64,000 nucleotides of DNA from Saccharothrix sp. S26 (GTDB lineage Bacteria > Actinomycetota > Actinomycetes > Mycobacteriales > Pseudonocardiaceae), in the NCBI RefSeq assembly GCF_021390395.1, contig NZ_JAJUWT010000031.1, positions 31,712 to 95,711 on the forward strand, given 5' to 3'. Under the pieces are notes generated by a model, which saw only the letters and a list, made by a program, of their open reading frames with translations, was not told where the DNA came from and searched no databases. The stretch's first letter is position 1, and every line of letters begins with the position of its first letter. A program made the translations under genes and the position numbers. Below are positions 9,901 through 17,341 of this stretch, piece after piece.

Positions 9901-10013
9901 CTCACACCTACCAGACGCGGTGGCGTGTGACGCTCGCCGACGGCACGACCGAGATCTACGTCAGGAGCTACCCGAATGAGCACAACGCAGCCCTCTGGCC
10001 GGCCGACTTCTGA
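3957..10013 (+). CDS. large secreted polymorphic toxin with internal TNT (NAD+ glycohydrolase) domain
   Basis: A 2018-residue multidomain protein. Residues 1-110 are helical and WXG100-like; about 110-180 are strongly hydrophobic; about 280-840 are Gly/Pro-rich repeats; about 840-960 are Pro/Asp-rich linker. Residues about 1035-1165 are a TNT domain like that of mycobacterial CpnT, with WPPNQG, VLDRFG, GYHVYVL (candidate catalytic His) and FDQNGG (candidate catalytic Gln). Residues about 1220-1380 resemble a caspase-fold domain with DIHTDGDG and IVLVGCDAGAGG supplying a possible His/Cys pair; this assignment is weaker. The last 600 residues hold about four repeats of a DLPPNTR...TDADGK module. 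GTG 3957 follows GAGGGG by 7 nt; the longer open frame would overlap the WXG100 gene. Known TNT domains hydrolyse NAD+; activity here is inferred. Confidence 0.85.
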   Translation: MGIEIPSEVTWLFPIVVGQSWPEGDETALRRMADAYRTAAQGVKSVIDDGNGAASTVYASQTGEAVKAFEEYWKKFADGDDSYLPKLQKICEQLAESCDNTALEVEYTKLSIIASLIALAIEIAALIAAAFGTFGASTAGIPIAQQATRLIVQFTFRQLIIAILKEVAISVGIDAAIQAVQVARGDRESWDWGKTTEAAVSGAVSGLVGGVSGGLKFEGGGLAGQVAAGATRGAVEGAVSTVGTAAVMGQDISARDVLMGASAGAVSGGIGGAKDGISVEPPRINPGGPDGGPPNLGPAPGGVPGGAPGGVPGGATPAGPPVSRDGLNRPPAGTTAASSVAAPPAPGPRVSAPPSVGGDSSPGGSSSPAAPSTFGGAPGGTTGGRGGASVPTSPVGGGAGPSIGSRLGTAPSAPTPAAAPGGAAPAATPGGSAARPPGGMPAGGPVPGGASFIPGPAGSPTGAGTASPAAGATPQGGPGLRPGGGMPTSMPGGAAAGGAVPGGASFGGSTAGPAHGGTAAGGPTPGGSLPGGPTHGGTVTGGPTPGGSTPGGSLPGGSAHGGSTPGGSTPGGPTPGGSLPGGSTPGGSTPGGLTPGGPTPGTGVPGSGATPGGSVPGASPLGGPTPGGAVPGTGVPGGPVSGGAVPGGGVPGGAPVGGPVPGGAPVGGTAGGPVAGGVIPGGMPVGGAAPGGPAAGSAPVSGSTPGAAHPAAGGNGPAPAAGTPAAGAPIAGAAGGAPAGGGAPGGRGPVAPAANGFAPEASASPPARNDAVAASSLTGMPVESLPATGPVTMPEQRGPAAPHTPMPQPGSFGPQPGGFGPQPGSSAPVRPDAAAPARAPEPAARPVAAPPTAPIRTDGPAPAARGGDSPTPSVDSPAADGPKPDGTPTDGTPTDSTPTDSTPPVDGPDGTDGPDTPDRPETPSDLVGEPGDEHSPASSHEWPAETPTDATADTGTTADTDPFPHKNVWNQPAGVVPGFSHDGDYVSVHESTGPTDQSVGTYDQRAAALIEPTYQPYGPYGDYQSFRDAHSKPDGSIAWPPNQGADGPRVVVELPAGTVLDRFGSPNGDFLSPLRPDGQAYGFGERAIMPDSLGKGYHVYVLDAPLTVELAPVAPAFDQNGGARQLQPVLDAALADPNTGQMSVQRLIDLGVLHEVDVPPADGRVLPPDFGTFDRDGNVRTPDPVTVAEARNGAFDDYTPADPPASLTPNPDLGPVAHQGPIPIGEVSQRVDQAIRNSQVTDAGVALHTEDRLRDLSSRIPATDGHAVLDIHTDGDGVRIGDTHYTRAELVELIGNHPDLADRTIVLVGCDAGAGGENSLAAHVARETGQRVIAPDNLAWSDRDGNLYSSSPDPSGGPKLPPDGGWHAFEPDGTHAPVGEHGMPPGHEPKGDLATDGQEHRGRLDIEPQVQQPWTAPETTHEQHVRLRDDQSFFRGGQDLPADTRITIRGEDGQVRTVVHVDADGKVHVDAIAPNTRHGDNPEVRHPAPNAHYRVELGHRHDVFVANADGTRQTTQDTIKIGDRVVAIDRAVIIEPIPEPANGRLTVDRDHPLAPRPDEAFTARTDLPPNTRMEVHDTDGTYRGTVQTDADGKPRWVAAPDYLSTDVRNPEVQHTSQGTNYNIDRGPLHQEFTTDAHGHPQHAVERTEPPTTRQHPVTGVGQGEPFSRPGQVHDPSTEYLVTDEHGQRRGRFLTDESGHVVFEDTHSGQRSRVNAEITHAPPTAQVTSDGFYGLGKALNPTQTWPTPANGEVKLAVQRTKTDDGYAYSVKVVSGDTSGWTPEQRAAATRPFSNADPFAARPDLPPNTRFVLDDHKKQGYGTFQTGPDGTTSHVHTFRPFSPDLNNPLPNAVLVADNDAWRGRTNGDGDTVATTGRPDLRSGGAIRRDGGAQLEVGNHGEVDADGKKLSDGGHHQGNETGGPGEAANQSSQQRDQNQGNGRPAFVTAETWHRMERDRAKFLRSGGTVEMIDTFALRDPLQRHPHTYQTRWRVTLADGTTEIYVRSYPNEHNAALWPADF
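4800..6470 (+). repeat. degenerate Gly-Pro-Gly-Gly coding repeat
   Basis: Within the TNT toxin gene, DNA units of 9-15 bp encode about 550 residues dominated by TPGGSTPGG, GVPGGAP and similar phrases, with a particularly regular run at about 5520-5760. It is probably a flexible or extended stalk between the secreted N-terminal part and the TNT domain. Units vary at third codon positions, so this is an in-frame coding repeat, not a CRISPR or intergenic array. Confidence 0.8.
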
Positions 10014-10452
10014 GCAGCGCCACGACGAGCTGCTCCAGCACATCGGGGGCATGCTGCTGGACGCTGCTCCGGAGGGTTTCCGGCGGATCGACCTGCTGGT
10101 GCGGATGACCGTGGCGGTGCAGGACGCGGCGCTGACGGTGTACATGCCCGACCGCGGCACGCCCGAGGTGATGCCGCCGGAAGGGCTCAACGCCGCGTTC
10201 CAGGAGATGCGCCAGGTGCTCTACCAGCCGGGTCGCGGCACGTGGTTCTCCGCGCGGTGCGTGGTCAACGCGCCGGTCAGCATCGACATCACCTACAACT
10301 TCGACCACGACCCCCAGTTCACCCCGCCCGTGCCGGCCGCCGACTTCGCCCGTGACCTCCAGGTCTTCCCCCGCGACGAGGCCTTCATCCCCGACTGGCT
10401 GCGCGCCAAGCTGGTCGAGGCGAGCGAGACGACCGAGGAGCAGAACGCATGA
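9976..10452 (+). CDS. YezG-like immunity protein
   Basis: A 158-residue cytosolic protein lacking signal or membrane segments. The pattern PEGFRRIDLLV, an aromatic-poor middle, then RGTWFSARCVVN, IDITYNFDHDPQF and FPRDEAFIPDWL fits the YezG/DUF600 immunity fold, in which a W-containing strand is followed by an acidic strand and a closing helix. ATG 9976 lies inside the end of the toxin gene (38 nt overlap) with AGGAG 9 nt upstream, the tight coupling expected of toxin and antidote. It is the best candidate immunity factor for the TNT domain of the preceding protein. The same domain recurs at the N-terminus of the next two proteins. Confidence 0.75.
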   Translation: MSTTQPSGRPTSEQRHDELLQHIGGMLLDAAPEGFRRIDLLVRMTVAVQDAALTVYMPDRGTPEVMPPEGLNAAFQEMRQVLYQPGRGTWFSARCVVNAPVSIDITYNFDHDPQFTPPVPAADFARDLQVFPRDEAFIPDWLRAKLVEASETTEEQNA

Positions 10453-11951
10453 CCGCGCCGCAGCTGGACGTCGAGGACCAGAACGCGATCCTCGGCTCCG
10501 TCACCACCCTGCTGGTGCAGCGCCTGCCCGGTGACTGGGAGCAGTTGTTCGTCGACTTCCGCATGGTGGGCCGCTACCTGGAGACGCAGGTGTCGGGGCT
10601 GACCATGTACGGCTCGTCGTTCGACTGGGAGCTGCCGCCGGAGGCGCTGCCGTTCTTCGTGCAGTTGCGCGACGGCATGGCGCGGCCGGGTCACGGCACG
10701 TGGTTCACGCTGAAGTTCCACCTCGTGCACCCCGACACGTACTCGGCGGAGTTCGACCGGGACGGCGAGCCGGACTGGACGCAGCCGCCCGCGCCCCAGC
10801 ACTACGCCGAAGAGCTGGAGATCTACCCGCGCGACGACGACGCGGTCCCGGCGTGGCTGCGCGAGCGCGCGGGCCTGGGCCCGGCGCGGGGCGCGGTGAT
10901 CGCCGCGCCGCTGTTCGACGGGCCGGACCCGGCGGTGCACGCCCGGCCCGCCGTGCACCCGCAGGAGCTGGACGACGTGCTGGCCTACCTGGAGAACGCG
11001 CCGGTCGTGCTGGCCGCGCGGTCCTACGGCCCGGACGCGCTCGAGCCGGGCGCCACGCCGTCCGTGCCGCTGTCCTTCCACACCGACGGCACCTGGGTGT
11101 GGCCCGGCGGGGTGGCGTACTACCTGCGCAACCACCACCTGCCGCCCGTGCCGCAGCTGGTCCAGCACATCCGGGACAACGGCTACGCCGTGCCGCCGGT
11201 CGACCCCGAGGCCGAGCGGGCGGCCGCCGCCGTGGCCACCGGGCAGGCCGAGGGCGCGCCGCTGCCCGAGCACCGGCCGCGCGTGATCACCGAGGCCGAC
11301 CAGCGCGCGCTCGACCACCTCAAGGAGCGGCTGGACCACTTCGGCGTGGCCGAGTCCGAGTACGGGATCGTGGAGCCGAAGGCCGACGCGTTCGTGATCG
11401 AGCCCGCGCCGGGACCGTCCGGCTGGCAGGTCCAGTTCTGGGACGCCGACCGCGGCCCGCACGGCCGGCCGCGCGTGTACGAGCACGCGGTGGACGCGGC
11501 GAAGGTGCTGCTGGCCGAGCTGCTGTGGCGGGCGGACCTGGACCGGACGCGCGCGGCGGCGGACACGGGCGCGCTGGTGCTGCCGGTCGCGGACATCCAG
11601 CCGCTGCCCGACGAGCCGCCGCTGTCGTTGTTCCGCGACCGCGAGAACGCGGTCGTGCCGGTCGGCGTCGAGCTGGACCGGTTCGGGGCCGAGGTGGGCA
11701 ACCTCGTCTACGCCTCGGGCACCCCGTTCGGTCAGCGGTCGCTGCCACCGGATTGGCTGAACCGCCGCTACCACGTGTACCGGGTGCAGAAGCCGGTGCC
11801 GGCGCTTAAGGGCGTCGCGGTGCCGTGGTTCGGGCAGCCCGGCGGTGGCACGGGCTACTTCCTCGCCCGTTCGGTGCGCGACCTGCTCGCCGACGGCAGC
11901 CTGGTCGAGGTGCCCGCCGGGGACGCTCGGCAACCGCAACCGGGCGTCTAG
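10449..11951 (+). CDS. YezG-like domain fused to C-terminal TNT domain
   Basis: A 500-residue protein. Residues 1-145 repeat the YezG-like domain of the preceding gene (GTWFTLKFHLV, YPRDDDAVPAWL). Residues about 150-260 form a domain shared with the next protein (DGTWVWPGGVAYYLRNHHLP). Residues about 275-370 form a second shared domain. The last 110 residues are a TNT domain with ELDRFG, FGQRSLPP, RYHVYRV (candidate His) and WFGQPGGGTGY (candidate Gln). No signal peptide is visible. The start overlaps the previous stop (ATGA) with GAGGAG upstream. An enzyme joined to an immunity-like domain could be self-restrained, or the protein could be a cytosolic regulator; the sequence does not decide. 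Confidence 0.8.
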   Translation: MTAPQLDVEDQNAILGSVTTLLVQRLPGDWEQLFVDFRMVGRYLETQVSGLTMYGSSFDWELPPEALPFFVQLRDGMARPGHGTWFTLKFHLVHPDTYSAEFDRDGEPDWTQPPAPQHYAEELEIYPRDDDAVPAWLRERAGLGPARGAVIAAPLFDGPDPAVHARPAVHPQELDDVLAYLENAPVVLAARSYGPDALEPGATPSVPLSFHTDGTWVWPGGVAYYLRNHHLPPVPQLVQHIRDNGYAVPPVDPEAERAAAAVATGQAEGAPLPEHRPRVITEADQRALDHLKERLDHFGVAESEYGIVEPKADAFVIEPAPGPSGWQVQFWDADRGPHGRPRVYEHAVDAAKVLLAELLWRADLDRTRAAADTGALVLPVADIQPLPDEPPLSLFRDRENAVVPVGVELDRFGAEVGNLVYASGTPFGQRSLPPDWLNRRYHVYRVQKPVPALKGVAVPWFGQPGGGTGYFLARSVRDLLADGSLVEVPAGDARQPQPGV

Positions 11952-12034
11952 GCACGGTCGCGTGGCGTCATTACTCCGTTCGGCTCAGCGGGGTGCCGTG
12001 CGGGCACGGGGAGTCGCGGGGGAAGATGTTGCAC

Positions 12035-14722
12035 GTGTCCGAGCTGAAGCCGCTGAACCCGACCGAGCAGGATGCGCTGGTCAAGCAGATCGGCCTGACG
12101 CTGATGCGGGCCGCGCCGGAGGAGTGGCGGCACGTGACCGCGGAGTACCGCGCGACCGGCCGGTACTTCGAGCTGGCCGCCGAGGTGCGCACGGCTGACG
12201 GCGCGCTGCGCGCCTGGTCGCCGCCCCAGGAGGTGGCCGGCCTGTTCTCGCGGTTGCGCGCGGGCATGTACCGGGAGGGCCGGGGCAGCTGGTCCAACGC
12301 CCGGTACCAGCTGGACCACCCGTCCAGCTACAACCTGGACTTCGACCGCGCCGAACCGTCCTGGACGACGCCACCGCCGCCGCAGGCGTACCTGGACGAG
12401 ATGCGGTTCTTCCCGCGCACGGACGAGAACGTGCCGGACTGGCTGCGCCGTCGCCTCCAGCAGGCGCCGCCACCGCCGCCGCCCGTCGACCCGCCGCAAC
12501 CTCCGCGCGCGTTCCGCACGGCTCGCGTGTTCGACGGGGCCGGTCCCGGCGGTCGGCCGTCGGTGAACCGGCCGCCGGTCGCCGAAGCCGACCTCGACCT
12601 GCTGCTGAGCTACCTCGACCGCGCGCCGGTCGCGGTGATCGGGCGCGGGTTCGACGCCGACGTGCTCAACCCGGACGCGCCGGCGGTGGTGCCGGTGGCG
12701 TTCCAGACCGACGGCCTGTGGATCTGGCCCGCCGCGGTCGGCTACTACCTGCGCGCCTACGGCGTGCCGCCGGAGCCGGAGCTGGTGGAGCGGGCCAAGG
12801 CGCTGGACTTCGTGCTGCCCGAGGTGACCGAGGAGTCGCGGGTCGCCGCCGCGGCGAACCTGGGCGCGCCCGCCGCGCCGCAGGGCACCGAGCTGCCGGT
12901 CGCCCCGGTCCCGCCCGCGCCGGTCGAGCCGCCCGCCGAGGTGGGCGCGACCGTGGCCGTGCCGCTGCCCGAACCGCACGACGAGCCGCGGCCCGCGGCG
13001 GAACCGGTCGCGCCGGCGGACGTCGAGGAGACCGCGAACCTCACCGAGCTGAAGCCGGACGTCATCGAGTACGCCCAGGAGGGCCCGCCGTACCGGGTGC
13101 GGTTCGAAGAGGACGGTCCGGTGATCGACGAGCGGTACCGGCGCGAGTCCTACGCCGACGGCATGGACCTGTTCGCGCCGGCCGCGTACGAGCGCGAGCT
13201 GAACGACACCCAGACCTGGAACCCGTTCACCGACGAGGAACCGGAACCCGAGGCCGTCGAGCGGCCCGCGGAGCCGTCGCACGAGCAGCACCAGCACGAG
13301 CCGCTCGACGAGCGCCCGCACGACCAGCACGAGCACGACGAGCACGAGCGGCGGGACGAGCCGGAGCCGCGGCCCGCGCCGGAGCAGGCGCTCGAACCCG
13401 AGTCGCGCCACTCCGCCGCCGAGGCGGAGGTCACCGCCGAGTTCGAGGTCGACCAGGCCCGGCTCTACGCGCCGGAACGCGACGACGAGCCGTTCGACGC
13501 GCACGAGGACACCCGGTTCGACGACCACGAGAGCCAGGCGTTCACCGAGCCGGACGAGCCGCTGTTCGCCGAGCAGTCCCGTGACGACGAGCCGGAGCCC
13601 CGGTTCACCGACCACGACCGGCACGACCACGAGCACGAGCAGCACGACCACGAGCAGCACGAGCACGCCCGGCACGACCACGACGAGCAGGAGCCGCACG
13701 ACCACGACGACCACGTCCGCGAAGAGCACGCCCGCGAGGAGCACCACGACGAGCCCGCCGGCCGGCCGCAGTTCGCCGAGCAGGTGCCGCCGCCGTTCGC
13801 GGACCAGGCGACCCAGTTCGCCGAGGCCGTGCAGCCGTTCGACGACGTGAGCCCGGCCGTGCCGCCGGCGCCGCCGCTGGCCCCGCCGCCGCCCGCCCAG
13901 CCGCCGCGGCCGGTCGAGCCGCGCCAGGTCACGCCGGAGGAGGAGCGCGAGCTGTCCGGCATCCGCCGCGCGCTGGACGAGCTGGACGTGCCGCCCGCCG
14001 CCTACCGGTTCGGCGAGCCCGCCGACCGCGCCTGGCTGCTGCGCACCGAGGGCCCGGACTGGGAGGTGTCGTGGTTCGACCACGGCCCCACCAACCCGAT
14101 CCGCTTCGACCGGCTGGACGACGCCGCCGCGTACCTGGTCGGCAAGCTGGTGCTGACCAACCGCCGCGTGCCGCGGCCGGCACCGATGCCCCCGCCGCCA
14201 CCGCAGCGACCCCGCCCGCCGATGACCAACGGCTTCCGCGAGGAGCCGCCGCGCCGTCCCGCGCCGCCGCAGCGACCCCCGGTCGAGCCGCCCGCGCCGG
14301 TCGGGCCGCAACCGCAGCCGCAGCCCGGTGGCGTCACGACGTCCGCGCAGGAGCCCAAGCCGCAGCGGTCGTGGCCGATCAACCCGATGAACGGCGAACC
14401 GCCGCTGACCCTGTTCCGGCACAAGAAGATGGTCGAGCTGCCCGCCGGCATGGAGGTGGACCGCTTCGGCGAGGGCGAGGGCAACCTCGTCTACGCGGCG
14501 GGCACGCCGTTCGCGCAGCGCTCGCTGGTGCCGTCGTGGATCAACCGCCCGTACCACGTGTACCGGCTGCGCCGACCGGTCGAGGCGCTGACCGGCGTGG
14601 CCGTGCCGTGGTTCGAGCAGCCCGGCGGCGGCACGGCCTACCTGATGCCGAAGACGATCGACGACATGATCGCCGACGGCGTGCTGGTCGAGGTCGCGGG
14701 CCAGGAGCCCCCGGGCCACTAG
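12035..14722 (+). CDS. YezG-like / His-Asp-Glu-rich linker / TNT fusion protein
   Basis: About 895 residues, built like the preceding protein but with a much longer middle. The order is YezG-like domain (about 1-140; RGSWSNARYQLD, FPRTDENVPDWL), Pro-rich link, the shared DGLWIWPAAVGYYLRAYGVP domain, an acidic and His-rich region (about 415-580), Pro-rich stretch, second shared domain (about 630-710), Pro-rich stretch, and a TNT domain with EVDRFG, FAQRSLVP, PYHVYRL and WFEQPGGGTAY. GGGGGAAG at 12018-12025 precedes possible starts ATG 12026, TTG 12029 and GTG 12035; I take GTG 12035 for its 9-nt spacing. Its stop overlaps the convergent pentapeptide gene through the shared tetranucleotide CTAG. 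Confidence 0.8.
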   Translation: MSELKPLNPTEQDALVKQIGLTLMRAAPEEWRHVTAEYRATGRYFELAAEVRTADGALRAWSPPQEVAGLFSRLRAGMYREGRGSWSNARYQLDHPSSYNLDFDRAEPSWTTPPPPQAYLDEMRFFPRTDENVPDWLRRRLQQAPPPPPPVDPPQPPRAFRTARVFDGAGPGGRPSVNRPPVAEADLDLLLSYLDRAPVAVIGRGFDADVLNPDAPAVVPVAFQTDGLWIWPAAVGYYLRAYGVPPEPELVERAKALDFVLPEVTEESRVAAAANLGAPAAPQGTELPVAPVPPAPVEPPAEVGATVAVPLPEPHDEPRPAAEPVAPADVEETANLTELKPDVIEYAQEGPPYRVRFEEDGPVIDERYRRESYADGMDLFAPAAYERELNDTQTWNPFTDEEPEPEAVERPAEPSHEQHQHEPLDERPHDQHEHDEHERRDEPEPRPAPEQALEPESRHSAAEAEVTAEFEVDQARLYAPERDDEPFDAHEDTRFDDHESQAFTEPDEPLFAEQSRDDEPEPRFTDHDRHDHEHEQHDHEQHEHARHDHDEQEPHDHDDHVREEHAREEHHDEPAGRPQFAEQVPPPFADQATQFAEAVQPFDDVSPAVPPAPPLAPPPPAQPPRPVEPRQVTPEEERELSGIRRALDELDVPPAAYRFGEPADRAWLLRTEGPDWEVSWFDHGPTNPIRFDRLDDAAAYLVGKLVLTNRRVPRPAPMPPPPPQRPRPPMTNGFREEPPRRPAPPQRPPVEPPAPVGPQPQPQPGGVTTSAQEPKPQRSWPINPMNGEPPLTLFRHKKMVELPAGMEVDRFGEGEGNLVYAAGTPFAQRSLVPSWINRPYHVYRLRRPVEALTGVAVPWFEQPGGGTAYLMPKTIDDMIADGVLVEVAGQEPPGH

Positions 14723-15306
14723 CCCACGCGCAGCCCGTGCGCCGCGGCGAACGCGACGGCGGTGTCCAGGTCCACCCGTGCCCCGCGCAGGGTGGCCTGG
14801 ACGAGCCTGTCGGCGTCCAGCCGCGCCCCGCGCAGGTCCGCGCCCTCCAACCGGCAGCCGCGCAGCCGCGCGCCGGTCAGGTCGGCGTCACGCAGGTCCG
14901 CGTCGCGCAGGTCGGCGTCGGCGAGGTTCGCCTCGCGCAGCCGCAGCCCGCGCAGCGACGCCTCGCGCAGCACCGCGCCGGACAGCCCGGCGAGCGTGAG
15001 ATCGGTCTCGGTCAACGTGATCGGCCGCAGCACGCAGTCCGCGAACACCGACCCCAGCCACGAGCACGACGTGAACCGCGCCGACGCCAGCACCGCCCCG
15101 GTGAACCGGCAGGAGCGGAACGCGGTCGCCTTGTGCGCGGACTCGCCCAGGTCGGCGCGGTCGAACGTGCAGTCGGTGAACGTGCAGTTGGCCGTGGTCG
15201 CCCCGCGCAGGTCGGCTTCGGTGAAGTCGCACCCGACGAACGAGCGACCCTCCCACTGCTGCCCGTACAAGACCGCGTCGGTGTAGTCCTCGCCGATGAT
15301 GTCCAC
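14719..15306 (-). CDS. pentapeptide repeat protein
   Basis: A 195-residue protein made largely of A(D/N)Lxx pentapeptides, for example ADLRDADLRDADLTGARL and GADLRGARLDADRL, which fold as a right-handed quadrilateral beta-helix. Family members include DNA-mimic gyrase protectors (MfpA/Qnr), but many have unknown roles; nothing here proves gyrase binding. GTG 15306 has AAGG 7 nt upstream; GTG 15312 is too close to that site. The gene is convergent with the toxin cluster and shares its last four bases, so the neighbours may limit each other's transcription. Confidence 0.8.
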   Translation of the reverse strand: MDIIGEDYTDAVLYGQQWEGRSFVGCDFTEADLRGATTANCTFTDCTFDRADLGESAHKATAFRSCRFTGAVLASARFTSCSWLGSVFADCVLRPITLTETDLTLAGLSGAVLREASLRGLRLREANLADADLRDADLRDADLTGARLRGCRLEGADLRGARLDADRLVQATLRGARVDLDTAVAFAAAHGLRVG

Positions 15307-15461
15307 TGTCACACCTTGTCATCGTCGCCCAGTTGGTAACCTCCGACCTGCCGGGCAACCCGCCCGGTGCGCGGTCCCGGAGTAGAGACCGCCGCTGACA
15401 GGTCGTCAGCCTGCCTAGTGGTCGTGCCCGAGGACTGAAGCCACAACATTCGGGAAGGCAC

Positions 15462-16451
<990 letters not shown>

Positions 16452-16462
16452 GCCGCACACCG

Positions 16463-16491
16463 CGGGAGGGCCGCCGCCGGTGGCCCTCCCG
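16463..16491 (+). terminator. hairpin terminator after mdh
   Basis: CGGGAGGGCC at 16463-16472 pairs perfectly with GGCCCTCCCG at 16482-16491 across a 9-nt loop, 12 nt after the mdh stop. There is no clean T-run, as is common for actinobacterial hairpin terminators. Confidence 0.65.
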
Positions 16492-16506
16492 TGGCATGTT
16501 GGGTGC

Positions 16507-17316
16507 ATGGACTCCTGGCCCGTGCCGACCCCGAACCTGCCCTCCGACGTGCACCCGGCGCTCGCCGCCACCGCGCTCGCCGCGTCGGCCGCCTACGGCC
16601 GGGCCAGGCGGGAGTTCACCCGCGCGCAGCTGCGGGAGGAGATCGCCGACGGCGCGGACGGCACGCCGACCATGCGGGTGGACGCGATCGTGGAGGCCGC
16701 GATCGCCGAGGCCGCGGCGGCGGCGGGCGCGAACCTGCTGTCCGAGGAGGCCGGCTTCCTCGACCACGGTTCGGCCGCGACGCTCGTGATCGACCCGGTG
16801 GACGGCTCCGCGAACGCCGCCATGGGCGTGCCGCTGTCGTGCTTCGCGGGTGCGCTGGTGATCGACGACCAGCCGGTCGAGGCGCTCACCGTGTGGTTCG
16901 ACACCGGCCGGGCCTGGTCGGCCCACGCGGGCAGGCCCACGCCCTACCGCACCACCGGCCGCACCGCCCTCAAGAGGGCTTCGGTCTGCCTGATGCGGCC
17001 CAAGCGCGGCCACGAGGCGGCTTGGACGCGCGTGGCGAACGAGGCCGAACGCGTCCGCATCCTCGCCACCACGTGTCTGGAGGCGGTCCTGGTCGCCGAG
17101 GGCGCGGTGGACGCGTTCGCCGACCCCGGCTCGGACACCCACCGCCTGATGGACCTCATCGCCGCCCTCGTCACGGTGCCCGCCGCCGGGGGAGCGCTGC
17201 TCGACCTGCGCGGCCGGCCGCTCACCTTCGACCTCGACCTGTCCCGCCGCTGGTCCGGCATCGCCGCGGCCACGCCCGCCCTGGCCGACGACCTGATCAC
17301 CACCATCCTGGGCTGA
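16507..17316 (+). CDS. inositol monophosphatase-family protein
   Basis: A 269-residue protein of the IMPase/FBPase/CysQ superfamily, metal-dependent phosphomonoesterases. The first metal site is seen in LLSEEAGFLD and the signature DPVDGSANAAMGVP. The usual third motif W-D-x-A-A-G is degenerate: the corresponding segment is DTHRLMDLIAALVTVPAAGG. Substrate specificity (inositol phosphate, histidinol phosphate or PAP) cannot be assigned. ATG 16507 is preferred to the upstream in-frame ATG 16480, which lies within the mdh terminator hairpin; no strong ribosome site precedes either. Confidence 0.75.
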   Translation: MDSWPVPTPNLPSDVHPALAATALAASAAYGRARREFTRAQLREEIADGADGTPTMRVDAIVEAAIAEAAAAAGANLLSEEAGFLDHGSAATLVIDPVDGSANAAMGVPLSCFAGALVIDDQPVEALTVWFDTGRAWSAHAGRPTPYRTTGRTALKRASVCLMRPKRGHEAAWTRVANEAERVRILATTCLEAVLVAEGAVDAFADPGSDTHRLMDLIAALVTVPAAGGALLDLRGRPLTFDLDLSRRWSGIAAATPALADDLITTILG

Positions 17317-17341
17317 CACCGCTCCCAGGTGGCCGTTTCGC

